64,000 nt of DNA from DATFDN01 sp963762525 (GCA_963762525.1 CAVXKT010000011.1:868001-932000); one strand, 5' to 3'; positions 10,372 through 20,128 are shown, counted from the stretch's first letter. Numbers and translations: made by a program. Notes: generated by a model not told the origin, from the sequence alone.

Positions 10372-11473
10372 GCGGGCTGGCCGGCATTCCGGCGCGCGGG
10401 CGAATACGGCCTGCTCACGGCGCTGGTCGGCGACAGCGCGACGGTGCGCCAGCGCCTCGATCAGCTCACGCAGCAGGCGAGCACCGGGCTGGTCGCCACC
10501 ACCTACGCCGGTCTCGGCGACGGCGCGCCGGTCGCGCTCGATCTCAGCCCGCAGATCGCCGGCCTGCAAACTTTCCAGAACAACATCGATGCCGCCACCG
10601 GGCCGATGGGGGTGACACAGGCGACGATGACGCAGATTCAGCAGATCGCGGCGAAGCTTCTACGCAAAAATTCCCAATCTGAACGGCCTCAACGCCTCCG
10701 AGGTGGACAGCATCGCCGACCGCGGCGCGCGACGCGCTGCAACAGGTGGCCGGGCTGCTCGATGCCAAGGACGGGTAACGTGTTCGTCTTCGCCGGCGCC
10801 GACACGGCAAATCCGCCGGTGCCGAACCCGAGCGGCATCCTGTCCTCGGGCTTCTTTACGCAAATCGCGAGCGCGGTGGGAAATCTGGGCAGCGCCGGCG
10901 CCTCCGCGACCGCCGCGGCGACGCTCGGCATCGCCGGGTCGAATGCCGCCGGCACCTCGCCCTTCTCCGCCTATCTGTCGCAGCCGGCGACGACGCTGCA
11001 GGCACAGATCCCGGTGGTGCAGACCGGCCCCGGCCAGACCACGCAAATCGGCCTGCTCGCCAGCGCCAATACCGCCGTCACCTCGCCCGCCGGCTCGACC
11101 ACCGGCTCGTACATGCGCGACCTGATGCGCTCGCTGGCCACACTCGGCTCGCTCTCCAGCTCGCAGATCAATCTGCCCGGCTTCGCCGGACTGGTTCAGG
11201 ACACCGGAACCAGCTTGCAAGGCGCCATTACCGCGATGGCGGGCGATGTCGGCGTGCTGGGCAACCGGCAGGCCGCGCTGACCGCCACTCAGACCCAGCT
11301 GGCCGCCACGCAGACCGCGCTGACGACGCAGCTCGGCGTCGGCGCAGGACGTGGACATGGCGAAGACGCTGTCGGACCTGACGCAGACGCAGACCCAGCT
11401 TCAGGCGTCGTACCAGGTGATCGCCGGGCTGAGCAGCCTGTCGCTCGCAAAACTTCTTCCGGCCGGGGCATGA
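10368..11473 (+). CDS. flgL: Flagellar hook-associated protein 3 FlgL (several frame breaks)
   Basis: FlgL is the second junction protein, linking FlgK to the filament. The start MSGLAGIPAR overlaps the flgK stop. After a break near 10395 the family motif VRQRLDQLTQQASTGLVATTY appears, followed by DLSPQIAGLQTFQNNID. Breaks occur near 10662, between 10700 and 10780, and near 11335. The middle NVFVFAGADTANPPV resembles the FlgL/flagellin core. The C-terminal helix reads DVDMAKTLSDLTQTQTQLQ, then SYQVIAGLSSLSLAKLL, with a TGA at 11471-11473. Its length of about 368 residues is usual for FlgL. Confidence 0.85.
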
Positions 11474-11481
11474 GGCTTCAC

Positions 11482-11540
11482 CGGATGTTAACCCCAGTGC
11501 CTCAAAATGAGGTCCTGCCCGCAAAAAGCGGGGTTATCCG
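11482..11540 (+). promoter_or_regulatory. Structured leader before the flagellin gene
   Basis: The 94-base gap between flgL and flagellin holds nested inverted repeats. An outer stem pairs CGGA..TAACCCC (11482-11495) with GGGGTTATCCG (11530-11540), with a 3-base bulge. It encloses a hairpin CCTCA-aaa-TGAGG (11500-11512). A second hairpin, CCCGC-AAAAA-GCGGG (11518-11532), shares bases with the right arm of the outer stem, so the two structures exclude each other. A ribosome site GAAAGG follows, about 10 bases before the ATG. In Caulobacter FlbT binds a looped flagellin 5' leader; flbT lies just downstream here. Confidence 0.5.
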
Positions 11541-11567
11541 CAACTTTGTGGGCGAAAGGTAAAACCG

Positions 11568-12411
11568 ATGTCCCTGAACTCCGTACACACCAATATCGAC
11601 GCGCAGATCGCGTTGCAATCGCTGAACGTCACCAGCTCGCAGCTCGCCGCGACGCAGAAGCAGATCTCGACCGGCTATCGCGTCGCCGACGCCACCGACG
11701 ACGGCGCCGCCTACGCGGTTGCGCAGGGGGTCCGCGCCACGGTCGGCGCGCTCACCAGCGCCAACCAGCAGCTCGGCAACGTCAAGGGCCTGGTGACGAC
11801 GACGGTGGCCGGCCTCAACGCCACGTCCAACGACATCAACTCGTTGAACGCGGTGGTGATCAAGCTGGCGGACGGCAACACGCAGGGCAACCAGCGCACG
11901 CAGTACCAAACCCAGTACACCACCCTGGTGGCGCAGATCAAGAACGATCTCAACGGCGCCAACTACAGCGGCAAGACGCTGATCGGCAACGTCGGCGGCA
12001 CGCCGAGCGGGCGTGACGTTCGGGCGCACCGCGGTGGTGCAGGACCAGATCGGCACCACCTACGGCATCGCCACCTTCAGCGGCAACACGCTCTATACGT
12101 CGCTGAACGTGGCCAGCTTCACCTCCACCCACGCGCAGGCGTTCCTGACCGGCACCTTCGCCAATGCGCTCAACACCATCGCCAACCAGCTCAACAACTA
12201 CGGCGAGGCGTCCAACTACATCAACGCGCAGACCAGCTATAACAGCGACAAGATCGACGCGCTGAACGCCGGTCTGGGAGCGCTGATCGACGCCAACCTG
12301 GCGCAGGAGTCGGCGCAGTTGCAGGCGCTGCAAATCCAGCAGCAGCTCGGCACCCAGGCGCTCAGCCTGGCCAATCAGGCGCCGCAGACCCTGCTCAGCC
12401 TGTTCAAGTAA
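11568..12411 (+). CDS. Flagellin (one frameshift)
   Basis: This is the filament subunit. The N-terminal D0/D1 part, MSLNSVHTNIDAQIALQSL and TQKQISTGYRVADATDDGAA, is conserved. The C-terminal D0 part contains SYNSDKIDALNAGLGALID and ends AQESAQLQALQIQQQLGTQAL then LSLFK. One extra G in AGCGGGCG near 12010 breaks the frame; removing it gives a protein of about 280 residues, a short flagellin like those of Caulobacter-type filaments. The central domain is Ser/Thr-rich, which suits O-glycosylation by the glycosyltransferase encoded 4 kb downstream. A hairpin terminator follows directly. Confidence 0.9.
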
Positions 12412-12419
12412 CCGCCGAC

Positions 12420-12440
12420 GGGCGGGCAAAACGCCCGCCC
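12420..12440 (+). terminator. Hairpin after flagellin
   Basis: GGGCGGGC (12420-12427) and GCCCGCCC (12433-12440) form a perfect 8-base stem with a 5-base loop, starting 8 bases after the flagellin stop. There is no T-tract. It may set flagellin mRNA apart from the flbT-flaF transcript or stabilise its 3' end. Confidence 0.6.
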
Positions 12441-12489
12441 GCCCGCGTCCGCGATGATCCTTCAGCCCCAGGCCCTTCGGGAAGACCGC

Positions 12490-12933
12490 ATGTCCACCCT
12501 GGTTCTCGAACTGCGTCAGGGCGAGCTCATGATCGTCAACGGCGCGCCGATCCGGTTCCGCACCAAATCCCGCATCGAGCTCACCGCCAAGGCGCGGTTC
12601 CTGTTCGGCAAGCAGATCATGCCGCCCGAGCAGGCCGACAGCCCGGCGCGGCGCATCTATTTCGCGCTGCAATCGGCCTATATCGGCAACGAACACGAAC
12701 GTGCCACCGGCCTCGAACTGGCGCGCGGTCTGATCGCCGAGTTCAGCGCCGCCACCACCTCGGACATCGCGCGCGACATGCTCCGCCGCGCGCTGCTCGC
12801 CGCCGAGGCGGACGATTGCTACCAGGCCCTCAAACTTGCCCGACGCATCATCCAGCACGAGGACGCGGTGCTGGGGCGGGCGCCGGGTCCCAACCCCCAG
12901 CACAGCAACGAGCGAGCATCATGCAGACCATGA
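12490..12933 (+). CDS. flbT: Flagellum biosynthesis repressor FlbT
   Basis: FlbT is a small alphaproteobacterial protein that acts after transcription on flagellin mRNA, known from Caulobacter to promote its decay. The 147-residue protein starting at ATG 12490 (MSTLVLELRQGELMIVNGAPI) shows the FlbT pattern including FRTKSRIELTAKARFLFG and QADSPARRIYFALQSAYIG. An in-frame upstream ATG at 12454 exists, but similarity begins at 12490. The frame is intact in a badly broken neighbourhood. It overlaps the flaF start by 13 bases, so the two are translationally coupled. Confidence 0.9.
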   Translation: MSTLVLELRQGELMIVNGAPIRFRTKSRIELTAKARFLFGKQIMPPEQADSPARRIYFALQSAYIGNEHERATGLELARGLIAEFSAATTSDIARDMLRRALLAAEADDCYQALKLARRIIQHEDAVLGRAPGPNPQHSNERASCRP

Positions 12934-13268
12934 CCGGCGCGGCGAGCGCCTATCAGCGCGCGGCCACGCACCGCACCCTGCGCGAGCAGGAGGCCGACAT
13001 CTTCCGCCAGGCCACCGGGGCGCTGCGCGCCGCCCGCGGCGCGGGGGCACTCGAGCGCGCGCGCGCCATCGCCGACAACCGCCGGCTCTGGCTCACCGTG
13101 CACGACCTGATGGGCGATCCCGCCAACGCGCTGCCGCTCGAGCTGCGCGCCTCGATCACCTCGGTCGGCCTCGCGGTCCGTCGCGAGATGGACGTCGGCA
13201 ACCCGAATTTCGACTTCCTGATCTCAATAAACGAGAACATCGTCGCCGGCCTGAGCGGCGCCGGCTGA
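12921..13268 (+). CDS. flaF: Flagellar biosynthesis regulator FlaF
   Basis: FlaF is a small protein required for flagellin production or secretion in Caulobacter and Rhizobiales, working opposite FlbT. The 115-residue product has the family features AASAYQRAATHRTLREQEADIF near the N-terminus and ADNRRLWLTVHDLMGDPANALP in the middle. It starts inside the end of flbT, and its TGA overlaps the ATG of the next gene (ATGA, 13266-13270). It is intact. flbT-flaF next to flagellin is the standard alphaproteobacterial arrangement. Confidence 0.9.
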   Translation: MQTMTGAASAYQRAATHRTLREQEADIFRQATGALRAARGAGALERARAIADNRRLWLTVHDLMGDPANALPLELRASITSVGLAVRREMDVGNPNFDFLISINENIVAGLSGAG

Positions 13269-14117
13269 TGAGCCTCAGCCTCAGCGCCGTCTCCACCCTC
13301 TTCAACACCGGCACCGCGCAGTCGGGCACGGCTAGTCTGCTGCAAATCATTTACGGCGGCGGCCAATCGAGCGCGGCGCCGAACCCCGATCCCTTGCAGG
13401 CGCTGAGCCAGGCCGAGGCGAACCAGACGGCCGATATCCAGACCACGGCGCAGCAGCCGGAAGTGGCGCGCGCCATCAGTCGAGTTCACCACCGCCGTTC
13501 AGGGCGCGACCAGCGTGCAGCAGCTGCTGCAAAACCCGGCCGTGTTGCAGGTTCTGCTGACGGCGAACGGCCTGGGCGATCAGGCGCAATACCCGGCGCT
13601 GGCGCAGAAGGCGCTGACCTCCGACCCCTCGGATCCGAATTCGCTGGTCAACCAGCTGTCCAACACCGCGTGGCTGTCGGCGGCGCAGACCTATCAATTC
13701 GCCACCAAGGGCCTGGCCATCATCCAGCAGCCGCAGGTGATCGCCACCATCACCAATGCCTATGCCGAGGAGACCTGGCGGCAGTCGCTCGACGCCACCA
13801 CGCCGGGATTGTCCAACGCGCTGAGCTTTCGCCAGGAAGCGTCCGGCATCACCTCGGTCGATCAGATCCTCGGCGATCCGGTGCTGCGCACCGTCGTCAC
13901 CACCGCGCTCGGCATCCCCGAGCAGATCGCCTTCCAGCCGCTGGAAGCGCAGGAGCGGGCAATCAGCAGCCAGGTCGACATCACGCGCTTCAAGGACCCG
14001 CATTTCGTCGAAAGCTTCGTGCAGCAATACCTGCTCGCCGCCAACCAGACGAACGCCGCCGGCAGCACCCCGAACCTCACCAGCCTCGCGGTGCAAGCGT
14101 CCGGCCTCGTGGTCTGA
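13268..14117 (+). CDS. DUF1217 flagellar-cluster protein (one frameshift)
   Basis: This protein of about 283 residues matches the DUF1217 family found in alphaproteobacterial flagellar loci; its biochemical role is not established. It begins MSLSLSAVSTLFNTGTAQSG, overlapping the flaF stop. Around 13480 the frame changes; after it VQGATSVQQLLQNPAVLQVL and YAEETWRQSLDATTPGLSN continue in register with the family. Repeated FxxAxxG- and ITDVxQIL-like stretches are characteristic. There is no signal peptide or membrane segment. Translational coupling to flbT-flaF suggests a role in filament assembly or its control. Confidence 0.75.
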
Positions 14118-14145
14118 CCGCCGCGGCTCAAAAGGAGCCACCCGA

Positions 14146-15568
14146 ATGGACGGCATGATCGCCTCCCCCGATATCGACCGCCTGATGCGGCGCGCCGCCG
14201 AGTTCATCGATGCCGGGCGCCTCAACGCCGCGCGCCCGCTGCTTGCCGCCATCGGCCGGCTGACGCCGCCGAACGCACGGCTGAGCGAGCTACACGCGAT
14301 CGTGGCGCTGAAGGAAGGGCGCCTCGCCGAGTCCGCCGACGATCTCGATCGCGCCGTCGCCGCCTGGCCCGAGGACGCGGGTCTTCGCAAATGCCGCGCC
14401 GATCTGCGCCGCCGATCGGGCGACGCGGCCGGTGCCGCCGCCGATGCCGCCGAGGCGGTGATCCTCAATCCACGCGATCCGGAGGCCAAGGCGATCCTGG
14501 GCGTCGCCCAGCTCGATCGCGGCGCGGCGTCCGACGCGCGCGCCTGCCTCGCCGAGGCGTGGCGGCGCGACCGCGAAACACGCTGTTCCGCACCGCGCTC
14601 TCGGATGCCGAATGGCCTGCGGCGATCCCGATGCCGCCGTCGCCACCCTGGCGGAAGGGGTCGCGCTGGCGCCGGGCGAGGTGGCGTTACGAAATGCCGC
14701 CGTGCTGCTGCGGTGCGCCTGCACGGTTCGAGGCGGCGGTCGCCGCGGCCGCGGCGGCGCGGGGCGAGGGCGCCGTGGATGCCTGCCTGCTCGGGCTGCA
14801 TGGGCCACGCGCTCTCCAGCCTCGGCCGCCACGCCGAGGCCGGCGATGCCTATGCGGAGGCGCGCAAGCTCGGCCCCGACGATCCCTATGTGCGCCACCT
14901 GGTCGCCGCCGCCGGCGTGCTGCCGCAAGCGGATCGCGCGCCCGCCGATTATGTTCGCGCCGTCTTCGACGGCTACGCGGATCGGTTCGAGGCGCATCTG
15001 ATCGCGCTCGGCTATCGCGTCCCCGGCCTGCTGCACGCCGCCTTGCTGCGCCAGCATGCCCGATCGCGCCCGGCCCCGTGCTCGATCTCGGCTGCGGCAC
15101 CGGGTTGATGGCGGTGGCGCTGCTCGCACGCCGCGGTCGGGCCGATCACCGGGATCGACCTCTCGCCGCGGATGCTGGCCGGCGGCGGCGGCCAAGCACC
15201 TCTATGCCGCGCTGCACGAAGGCGATGCGGTGGGCTATCTCGCCGCAAGATGGCCGCGAATGGGGGCTGATCTTCGCCGCCGACCTGCTTTGCTACTTCG
15301 GCGCGCTGGAGCCGATGCTGCGGGCCGTCCGCCGCCGGCTGGGGTCGGGCGGGCTGTTTCTGTTCAGCGTCGAGACCGGAGGGCGATGCGGCGAACCCGC
15401 GCGGCTGGCGGCTCGAGCGGCTGGGCCGCTATGCGCACACCGCGTCCTATGTCCGCGAGACCGCGCGAGGCCGCGGGCCTGGTCGTGCGCGAGCTGACCG
15501 ACGCCGTGCTCCGCGAGGAGGCCGGGGCGCCGGTCCCGGGCCTGATCGGCGTGCTCGCCGCCCCATGA
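14146..15568 (+). CDS. TPR protein with C-terminal SAM methyltransferase domain (about ten frame breaks)
   Basis: The start at ATG 14146 has a good ribosome site (AAAGGAG). The N-terminal half is tetratricopeptide-like (RAAEFIDAGRLNAARPLLAA, then ALKEGRLAESADDLDRAV, and ALSSLGRHAEAGDAYAEARKL). The C-terminal half is a class I methyltransferase: VLDLGCGTGL (motif I, near 15080), GIDLSPRML, LIFAADLLCYFGAL, and GGLFLFSVET. Frame changes run from about 14565 to 15450. The architecture resembles TPR-methyltransferases found beside protein O-glycosyltransferases. Its stop overlaps the start of the OGT-like gene, so the two are probably made together. A role in flagellin or glycan methylation is inference. 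Confidence 0.7.
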
Positions 15569-17554
15569 GCGCCGCCATCGACGCCGCTGCGCCGGCGCGC
15601 GATCTGCTGGCGCGCGGGACCGCGCTGATCCTGTCCGGCCGGGACCGCGAGGCGACCGAGAGCTCTGCTGCGCTGCTGCGGCCTCGCGCCGGAGGAGCCC
15701 GAGGCGTGGCACGCGCTTGGCGTGGCGCTGGCGCGCGAAGGCGCGCATCTGCGCGCGCTCGGCGCGCTCGGACGCGCACACCGGCTGGCGCCGCACGCCC
15801 TGCCCTATGCCCTGCGCCGCGCCGAAGTCGCGCATATGGCCGGCGCCGCCGATGCCGAACTGGCGCGGCTCGCCGAGGATCAGGCGCATGACCCGCTCAA
15901 CCCGACGCCGCTCGCCGCCGCCGGCCTGCTGCTGCATCGGCTCGGCCGCAACGCCGAGGCCGTCGATGCGCTGGAGGTCGCCGTCGAGCTGGCGCCCGAA
16001 GATGCCGCCCTGCACGCGCTGTTCGGCGGCGTGCTGGCGCGCAGCCACCAACTCGTGCGCGCCGAGGCGGCGATGCGCCGCGCGCTCGCCGGCGCGCCCG
16101 CCGATGTCGCCCTGCGCCACGATCTGGGCGTCGTGCTGATGCGGATGCATCGCTTCGGCGAGGCCCGGGCGGAACTGGCTGCTGTGCATGCGAAGCCGCC
16201 CGGCGCCCGATCCGACCCTGATGTGCAATCTCGCCAATGCGACGCTCTGCCTCGGCCGCCAGCAGGAGGCGCTGGCGATCGCCCTCGACGCGGTGCGGGT
16301 GGCGCCCGACAATTCGCTGCCCCACCGGACGCTCGCCAACACGCTGCCCTACACGGCGGGCGTCACCGGCGCCCGACTGCTGGCGAGCGCGCGCGCCTGC
16401 GCCGCGACCCTGCCGCGCGGGCCGGCACCGGTGTTTCGCAATGCGCCCGACCCCGACCGCAGGCTCCGCGTCGGATTGCTGTCGGGGATGCTGAAGACGC
16501 ATCCCGTGGCATGGCTTACCATCGCCGGCTTCGAGGCTCTCGACCCGGCCCGGTTCACGCTGGTCGGGCTGGCCGATACGATGCCGGGCGACGCCCTCTC
16601 GCGCCGCTTCCGCGCAGTCGCCGCCGAATGGGTGGAGATCGGCGCCCTGGATGACGCGGCGCTGGCGACGGCGGCGCGTGCGGCCGCAATCGATGTGGTG
16701 ATCGATCTCGGCGGCTATGGCGATCTCGGCCGCATGGCCGCCTGCGCATACCGGCTCGCGCCGGTGCAGGTGAAGTGGGTCGGCATGCAGAACCACACCA
16801 CCGGCCTGCCGGAGATGGACTGGTTCATCACCGACCCTCGCGAGACCCCGCCCGCGCTCGCGCACACTTACACCGAGCGTCTGCTCGCCTTGCCCGACGG
16901 CTATGTGTGCTACAGCCCACCGGCCGACGCCCCCGGAGTCGCGGCGCTGCCGGCGCACCGCAGCGGGCACGTGAGCTTCGGCTGCTTCACCAATCTGGCG
17001 AAGGTGACGCCGATCGTCGTCGCGACCTGGGCGGCGGTGCTCTCCCGCGTGCCCGGGTCGCGATTGGTGGTCAAGAGCCACGCGTTCGCCGATGCCGTGA
17101 CGGCCGCCGGCCTGCCGCCGCCTTCGCCGCGCAAGGTATCGGCGCCCGAGCGCCTGGAGCTGCGCGGCCCCTCGCCGCACCGCGCCCTGCTGGCGGAATA
17201 CGGCGACATCGACATCGTGCTCGACCCGTTTCCCTATTCCGGCGGCCTCACGACATGCGAGGCGCTGTGGATGGGCGTGCCGACGGTCACGTTGCCGGGC
17301 GAGACCTTCGCCTCCCGGCATTCATTCAGCCATCTCGGCAATGTCGGCCTGGCCGATTGGGCGGCGGGCGGACGTTTCCGGCTATATCGATCTGGCGGCG
17401 GCGAAGGCGCCGATCTGATGCCTTGGCGGCGTTGCGCGCCGGACTGCGCGCGCGGATGCGCGCCAGCCCGCTTTGCGACGCGCCCCGCTTCGGCACCCAT
17501 CTGGGCGCCGCGCTGCGCCACGCCTGGCGGCAATGGTGCGCGGCGCGGGGCTGA
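15565..17554 (+). CDS. TPR/GT41 O-linked glycosyltransferase, FlmG-like (several frame breaks)
   Basis: The N-terminal about 250 residues are TPR repeats (AHLRALGALGRAHRLAP, GRNAEAVDALEVAVELAPED, GRQQEALAIALDAVRVAPDN). The C-terminal part is an OGT/SPINDLY-type GT41 domain with GMQNHTTGLPEMDWFITD, FGCFTNLAKVTP, PYSGGLTTCEALWMGVP and SRHSFSHLGNVGL. In Caulobacter the flagellin glycosyltransferase FlmG has this TPR-GT41 design and acts on Ser/Thr of flagellin. Position in the same run of genes as flagellin, flbT and flaF supports that role. No nonulosonic-acid synthesis genes are in the window, so the sugar donor is unknown. Frames change near 15655, 16180, 17365 and 17410. Confidence 0.85.
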
Positions 17555-17559
17555 GCAAG

Positions 17560-17579
17560 CGGCGCCTCGGTGGGCGCCG
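17560..17579. terminator. Hairpin between convergent genes
   Basis: CGGCGCC (17560-17566) and GGCGCCG (17573-17579) form a perfect 7-base stem with a 6-base loop in the 36-base gap between the FlmG-like gene and the oppositely read MoaD-like gene. It could end transcription from both sides. Confidence 0.5.
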
Positions 17580-17590
17580 GATGGACGCAG

Positions 17591-17857
17591 CTATCCCCCG
17601 CTGATCGCGGTCAGGATGAACACCTCGGCGCCGGGCGCCAGCGCGGTTTGCAGGGTCGCGCGTTCGCCGGCGACGAAGATATTGATGTGGCGGCGAATGC
17701 GGGGCGTGGTGTCGCAGAGCCGGTCGCGCATTCCGGGCCAGCTTGCGTCGAGCGCCTCGATGGCGTCGGCAATCGTTGCGGCGGATAGCTGAGCTGCATT
17801 CGGACAGCCGGGAAACAGCGCGACCAGCGCGGCGGGCAGCGTGACCGTGACCGGCAC
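17591..17857 (-). CDS. MoaD/ThiS-like small protein with Gly-Gly terminus
   Basis: This 88-residue protein from a GTG start begins PVTVTLPAALVALFPGCPN and ends FILTAISGG. It has the length, beta-grasp-like pattern and C-terminal Gly-Gly of sulfur carriers such as MoaD and ThiS. In that family the terminal glycine is adenylated and then thiocarboxylated by an E1-like enzyme. No E1 or molybdopterin-synthase large subunit is nearby, so a general molybdopterin role is doubtful. The gene starts 2 bases after the stop of the propeller gene, indicating tight coupling. Confidence 0.75.
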   Translation of the reverse strand: MPVTVTLPAALVALFPGCPNAAQLSAATIADAIEALDASWPGMRDRLCDTTPRIRRHINIFVAGERATLQTALAPGAEVFILTAISGG

Positions 17858-17859
17858 GC

Positions 17860-18939
17860 CTACGTCCCGAGAACCAGCGTCTCCACCGAATAGATCGGCG
17901 GCAGATGCTCGGCGATCGTGGTCCAACTGTCGCCCTCGTCGGCGCTTGCGAACAGCGTGCCGGTGTTGGTGCCGGCGTAGATGCCCGCCGGTTCCAGCTC
18001 GTCGGCGCTCATCGCCTGGCGCAGCACGCCGAAGAACGCGTTCCGCTGCGGCAACCCGTCGCGGAGCGCCTGCCAGTGCGCGCCGCCGTCGCGCGTGCGC
18101 CACACCGCGGCCTCGCCCGCGGGCACATAACGGCCGGCGGTATCGCCGTTCAGCGGCAGCAGGAACAGGGTGGACGCATCGCGCGGATGCGCGACCGCCG
18201 GGAATCCGAAGCTCGACGGCAGCCCCTGTTCGATGCTCTCCCAGTGCCGACCGCCGTCCTCGCTGCGGTACATCCCGCAATGGTTCTGCTGATAGAGCCG
18301 CTCGGGCGTGCCGGGCGCCATTACCAGGCAATGCACGCACTGCCCGAACTCCGGATAACGCTGATCTTCGGGCAGGAAGTCGCAGCGCGTGCCGTGGTTG
18401 CGCGCCTCCCAGCTCCGCCCGCCGTCTTCGGTGTAGAACACCCCGGCGGCCGAGATCGCGACCCATATTCGGTTCTCGTCGGACGGATGCGGACAGAGCG
18501 AGTGCAGAATCAGGCCGCCGGCGCCCGGCTGCCAGTGCGGGCGCGAGGGGTGCTCGCGCAGCCCCGACACGTGCGCCCACGATTCTCCGCCATCGGCGCT
18601 TTGAAACAGCCCGGCCGGCTGCACGCCGGCATGGAGCCGCCCGTGCGCCGGCGCCAGACTCCAGACCGACTTGATCGGCTCCTCGCCCTTTCCATAGGTG
18701 AGGCCGGCGCTGGAATGCGTCCAGGTCGCGCCGAGATCATTCGATTTCCACACCGCCGGGCCGAACCATTCATTGCCGCCGCCGGCCCAGATGGTGCCGG
18801 TCGTCCGATCGGCGACGACATGGTTGATCGGCCACGCCTCGCAGAACGGCCCGCGCTGCGTCCAGCGCCGGCGGCGCGCGTCGCTTTCCAGGATGAACGC
18901 GCCCTTCTTGGTGCCCAGCAGAATGACAACGCGCGCCAC
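17860..18939 (-). CDS. BNR/Asp-box beta-propeller protein
   Basis: This 359-residue protein has six Asp-box motifs (S/T-x-D-x-G-x-x-W): SNDLGATW, SADGGESW, TEDGGRSW, SEDGGRHW, TRDGGAHW and SADEGDSW. That indicates a complete six-bladed propeller as in sialidases and sortilin-like proteins. I see no signal peptide, so it is probably cytoplasmic, and no sialidase active-site arginine pattern is obvious. It is sandwiched between a VWA protein and a MoaD-like protein in one operon. Function is unknown; a scaffold or binding role is more likely than hydrolysis. The frame is intact. Confidence 0.85.
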   Translation of the reverse strand: MARVVILLGTKKGAFILESDARRRRWTQRGPFCEAWPINHVVADRTTGTIWAGGGNEWFGPAVWKSNDLGATWTHSSAGLTYGKGEEPIKSVWSLAPAHGRLHAGVQPAGLFQSADGGESWAHVSGLREHPSRPHWQPGAGGLILHSLCPHPSDENRIWVAISAAGVFYTEDGGRSWEARNHGTRCDFLPEDQRYPEFGQCVHCLVMAPGTPERLYQQNHCGMYRSEDGGRHWESIEQGLPSSFGFPAVAHPRDASTLFLLPLNGDTAGRYVPAGEAAVWRTRDGGAHWQALRDGLPQRNAFFGVLRQAMSADELEPAGIYAGTNTGTLFASADEGDSWTTIAEHLPPIYSVETLVLGT

Positions 18940-18948
18940 CGACTTCTC

Positions 18949-20128
18949 CTACCGGCTCAACTCGCGCGTCATCTCGGCGATTCCGTCCGGTGTCAACGGA
19001 AACATGCGCCGGCCCATCAACTGCCTCGTGATGCCGATCGACTGCACGAAGCCCCAGGTCGCTTCCGGTGTCGGATTGAGCCAGGCGGCGCGGCGATAGT
19101 GCGCGGTCAGCCGATCGAGCCAGGCGCGGCCCGACTCGTCGTTCCAGTGCTCGACGCTGCCGCCGGGCGTGGTGATCTCATAGGGGCTCATGGCGGCGTC
19201 GCCCACAAACACCAGCCGGTAGTCGGCGCCGTAGGTGCGCAGCACTTCCAGCGTCGGAACCGTCTTCTCGCGGCGGCGGCGGTTGTCCTTCCACACCCGC
19301 TCATAAGGGAAATTGTGAAAGTAGAAGTATTCGAGGTGCTTGAACTCGGTCCGGCAGGCCGAGAACAGCTCCTCGCAGATCTTCACATGCTCGTCCATCG
19401 AGCCGCCGACATCGAGAAACAACAGCACCTTCACGGTGTTGTGCCGCTCGGGCACCAGCTTGAGATCCAGCATCCCGGCGTTGTTGGCGGTGGCGCGAAT
19501 CGTATCGGCGATGTCGAGCTCGGTCGCCTCGCCCTGGCGGGCGAAGCGGCGCAGCCGGCGGAGCGCGACGCGGAAGTTGCGCGTGCCCAGCTCCACGTCG
19601 CCGTCGAGATCGCGGAAGTCGCGCCGATCCCACACCTTCACCGCGCGCCGATGGCGGCTGCGGTCCTGGCCGATGCGCACGCCTTCGGGGTTGTAGCCGT
19701 AGGCGCCGAACGGCGAGGTTCCGGCCGTGCCGATCCATTTCGATCCGCCCTGATGGCGTTCCTTCTGTTCGGCGAGCAACTGGCGCAGGCGCTCCATGAT
19801 GGCGTCGAAGCCGCCGAGCGCGTTGATCTTCTCCATCTCCTCCGGCGGGAGCAGCTTTTCGGCGAGCTTGCGCAGCCATTCCTCGGGCAGCGCGCGCGCC
19901 TCCACGCCTTCGGTCGCTCTCGAGCCCCTTGAAGCACTCCCCGAACACGCGGTCGAAGCGGTCGAGATGTCGCTCGTCCTTCACCAGGGTGGCGCGCGCG
20001 AGGTAGTAGAAGTCCTCGACGCTGTACTCGGCGATGCCGGCCTTCATGGCGCCCATCAGGGTCAGGTATTCCGTCACCGAGACCGGCAGCGCGGCCTGCT
20101 TCAGCGCCAGCAGGAAATCGGCGAACAC
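18949..20128 (-). CDS. CoxE-like VWA domain protein (one frameshift)
   Basis: This is a VWA protein of about 393 residues, of the type paired with MoxR ATPases. The MIDAS motif is DVGGSM (in VLLFLDVGGSMDEHV); the first Ser of the usual DxSxS is Gly, as in many CoxE-like proteins. The N-terminal part (MFADFLLALKQAALPVSV, then YLTLMGAMKAGIAE) is the usual start of these proteins. The frame changes near 19920 after GECFKGLES. Its start overlaps the end of the MoxR gene by 28 bases. MoxR-VWA pairs act as metal-insertion or protein-remodelling chaperones. No CO dehydrogenase genes are nearby, so the client is unknown. Confidence 0.85.
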
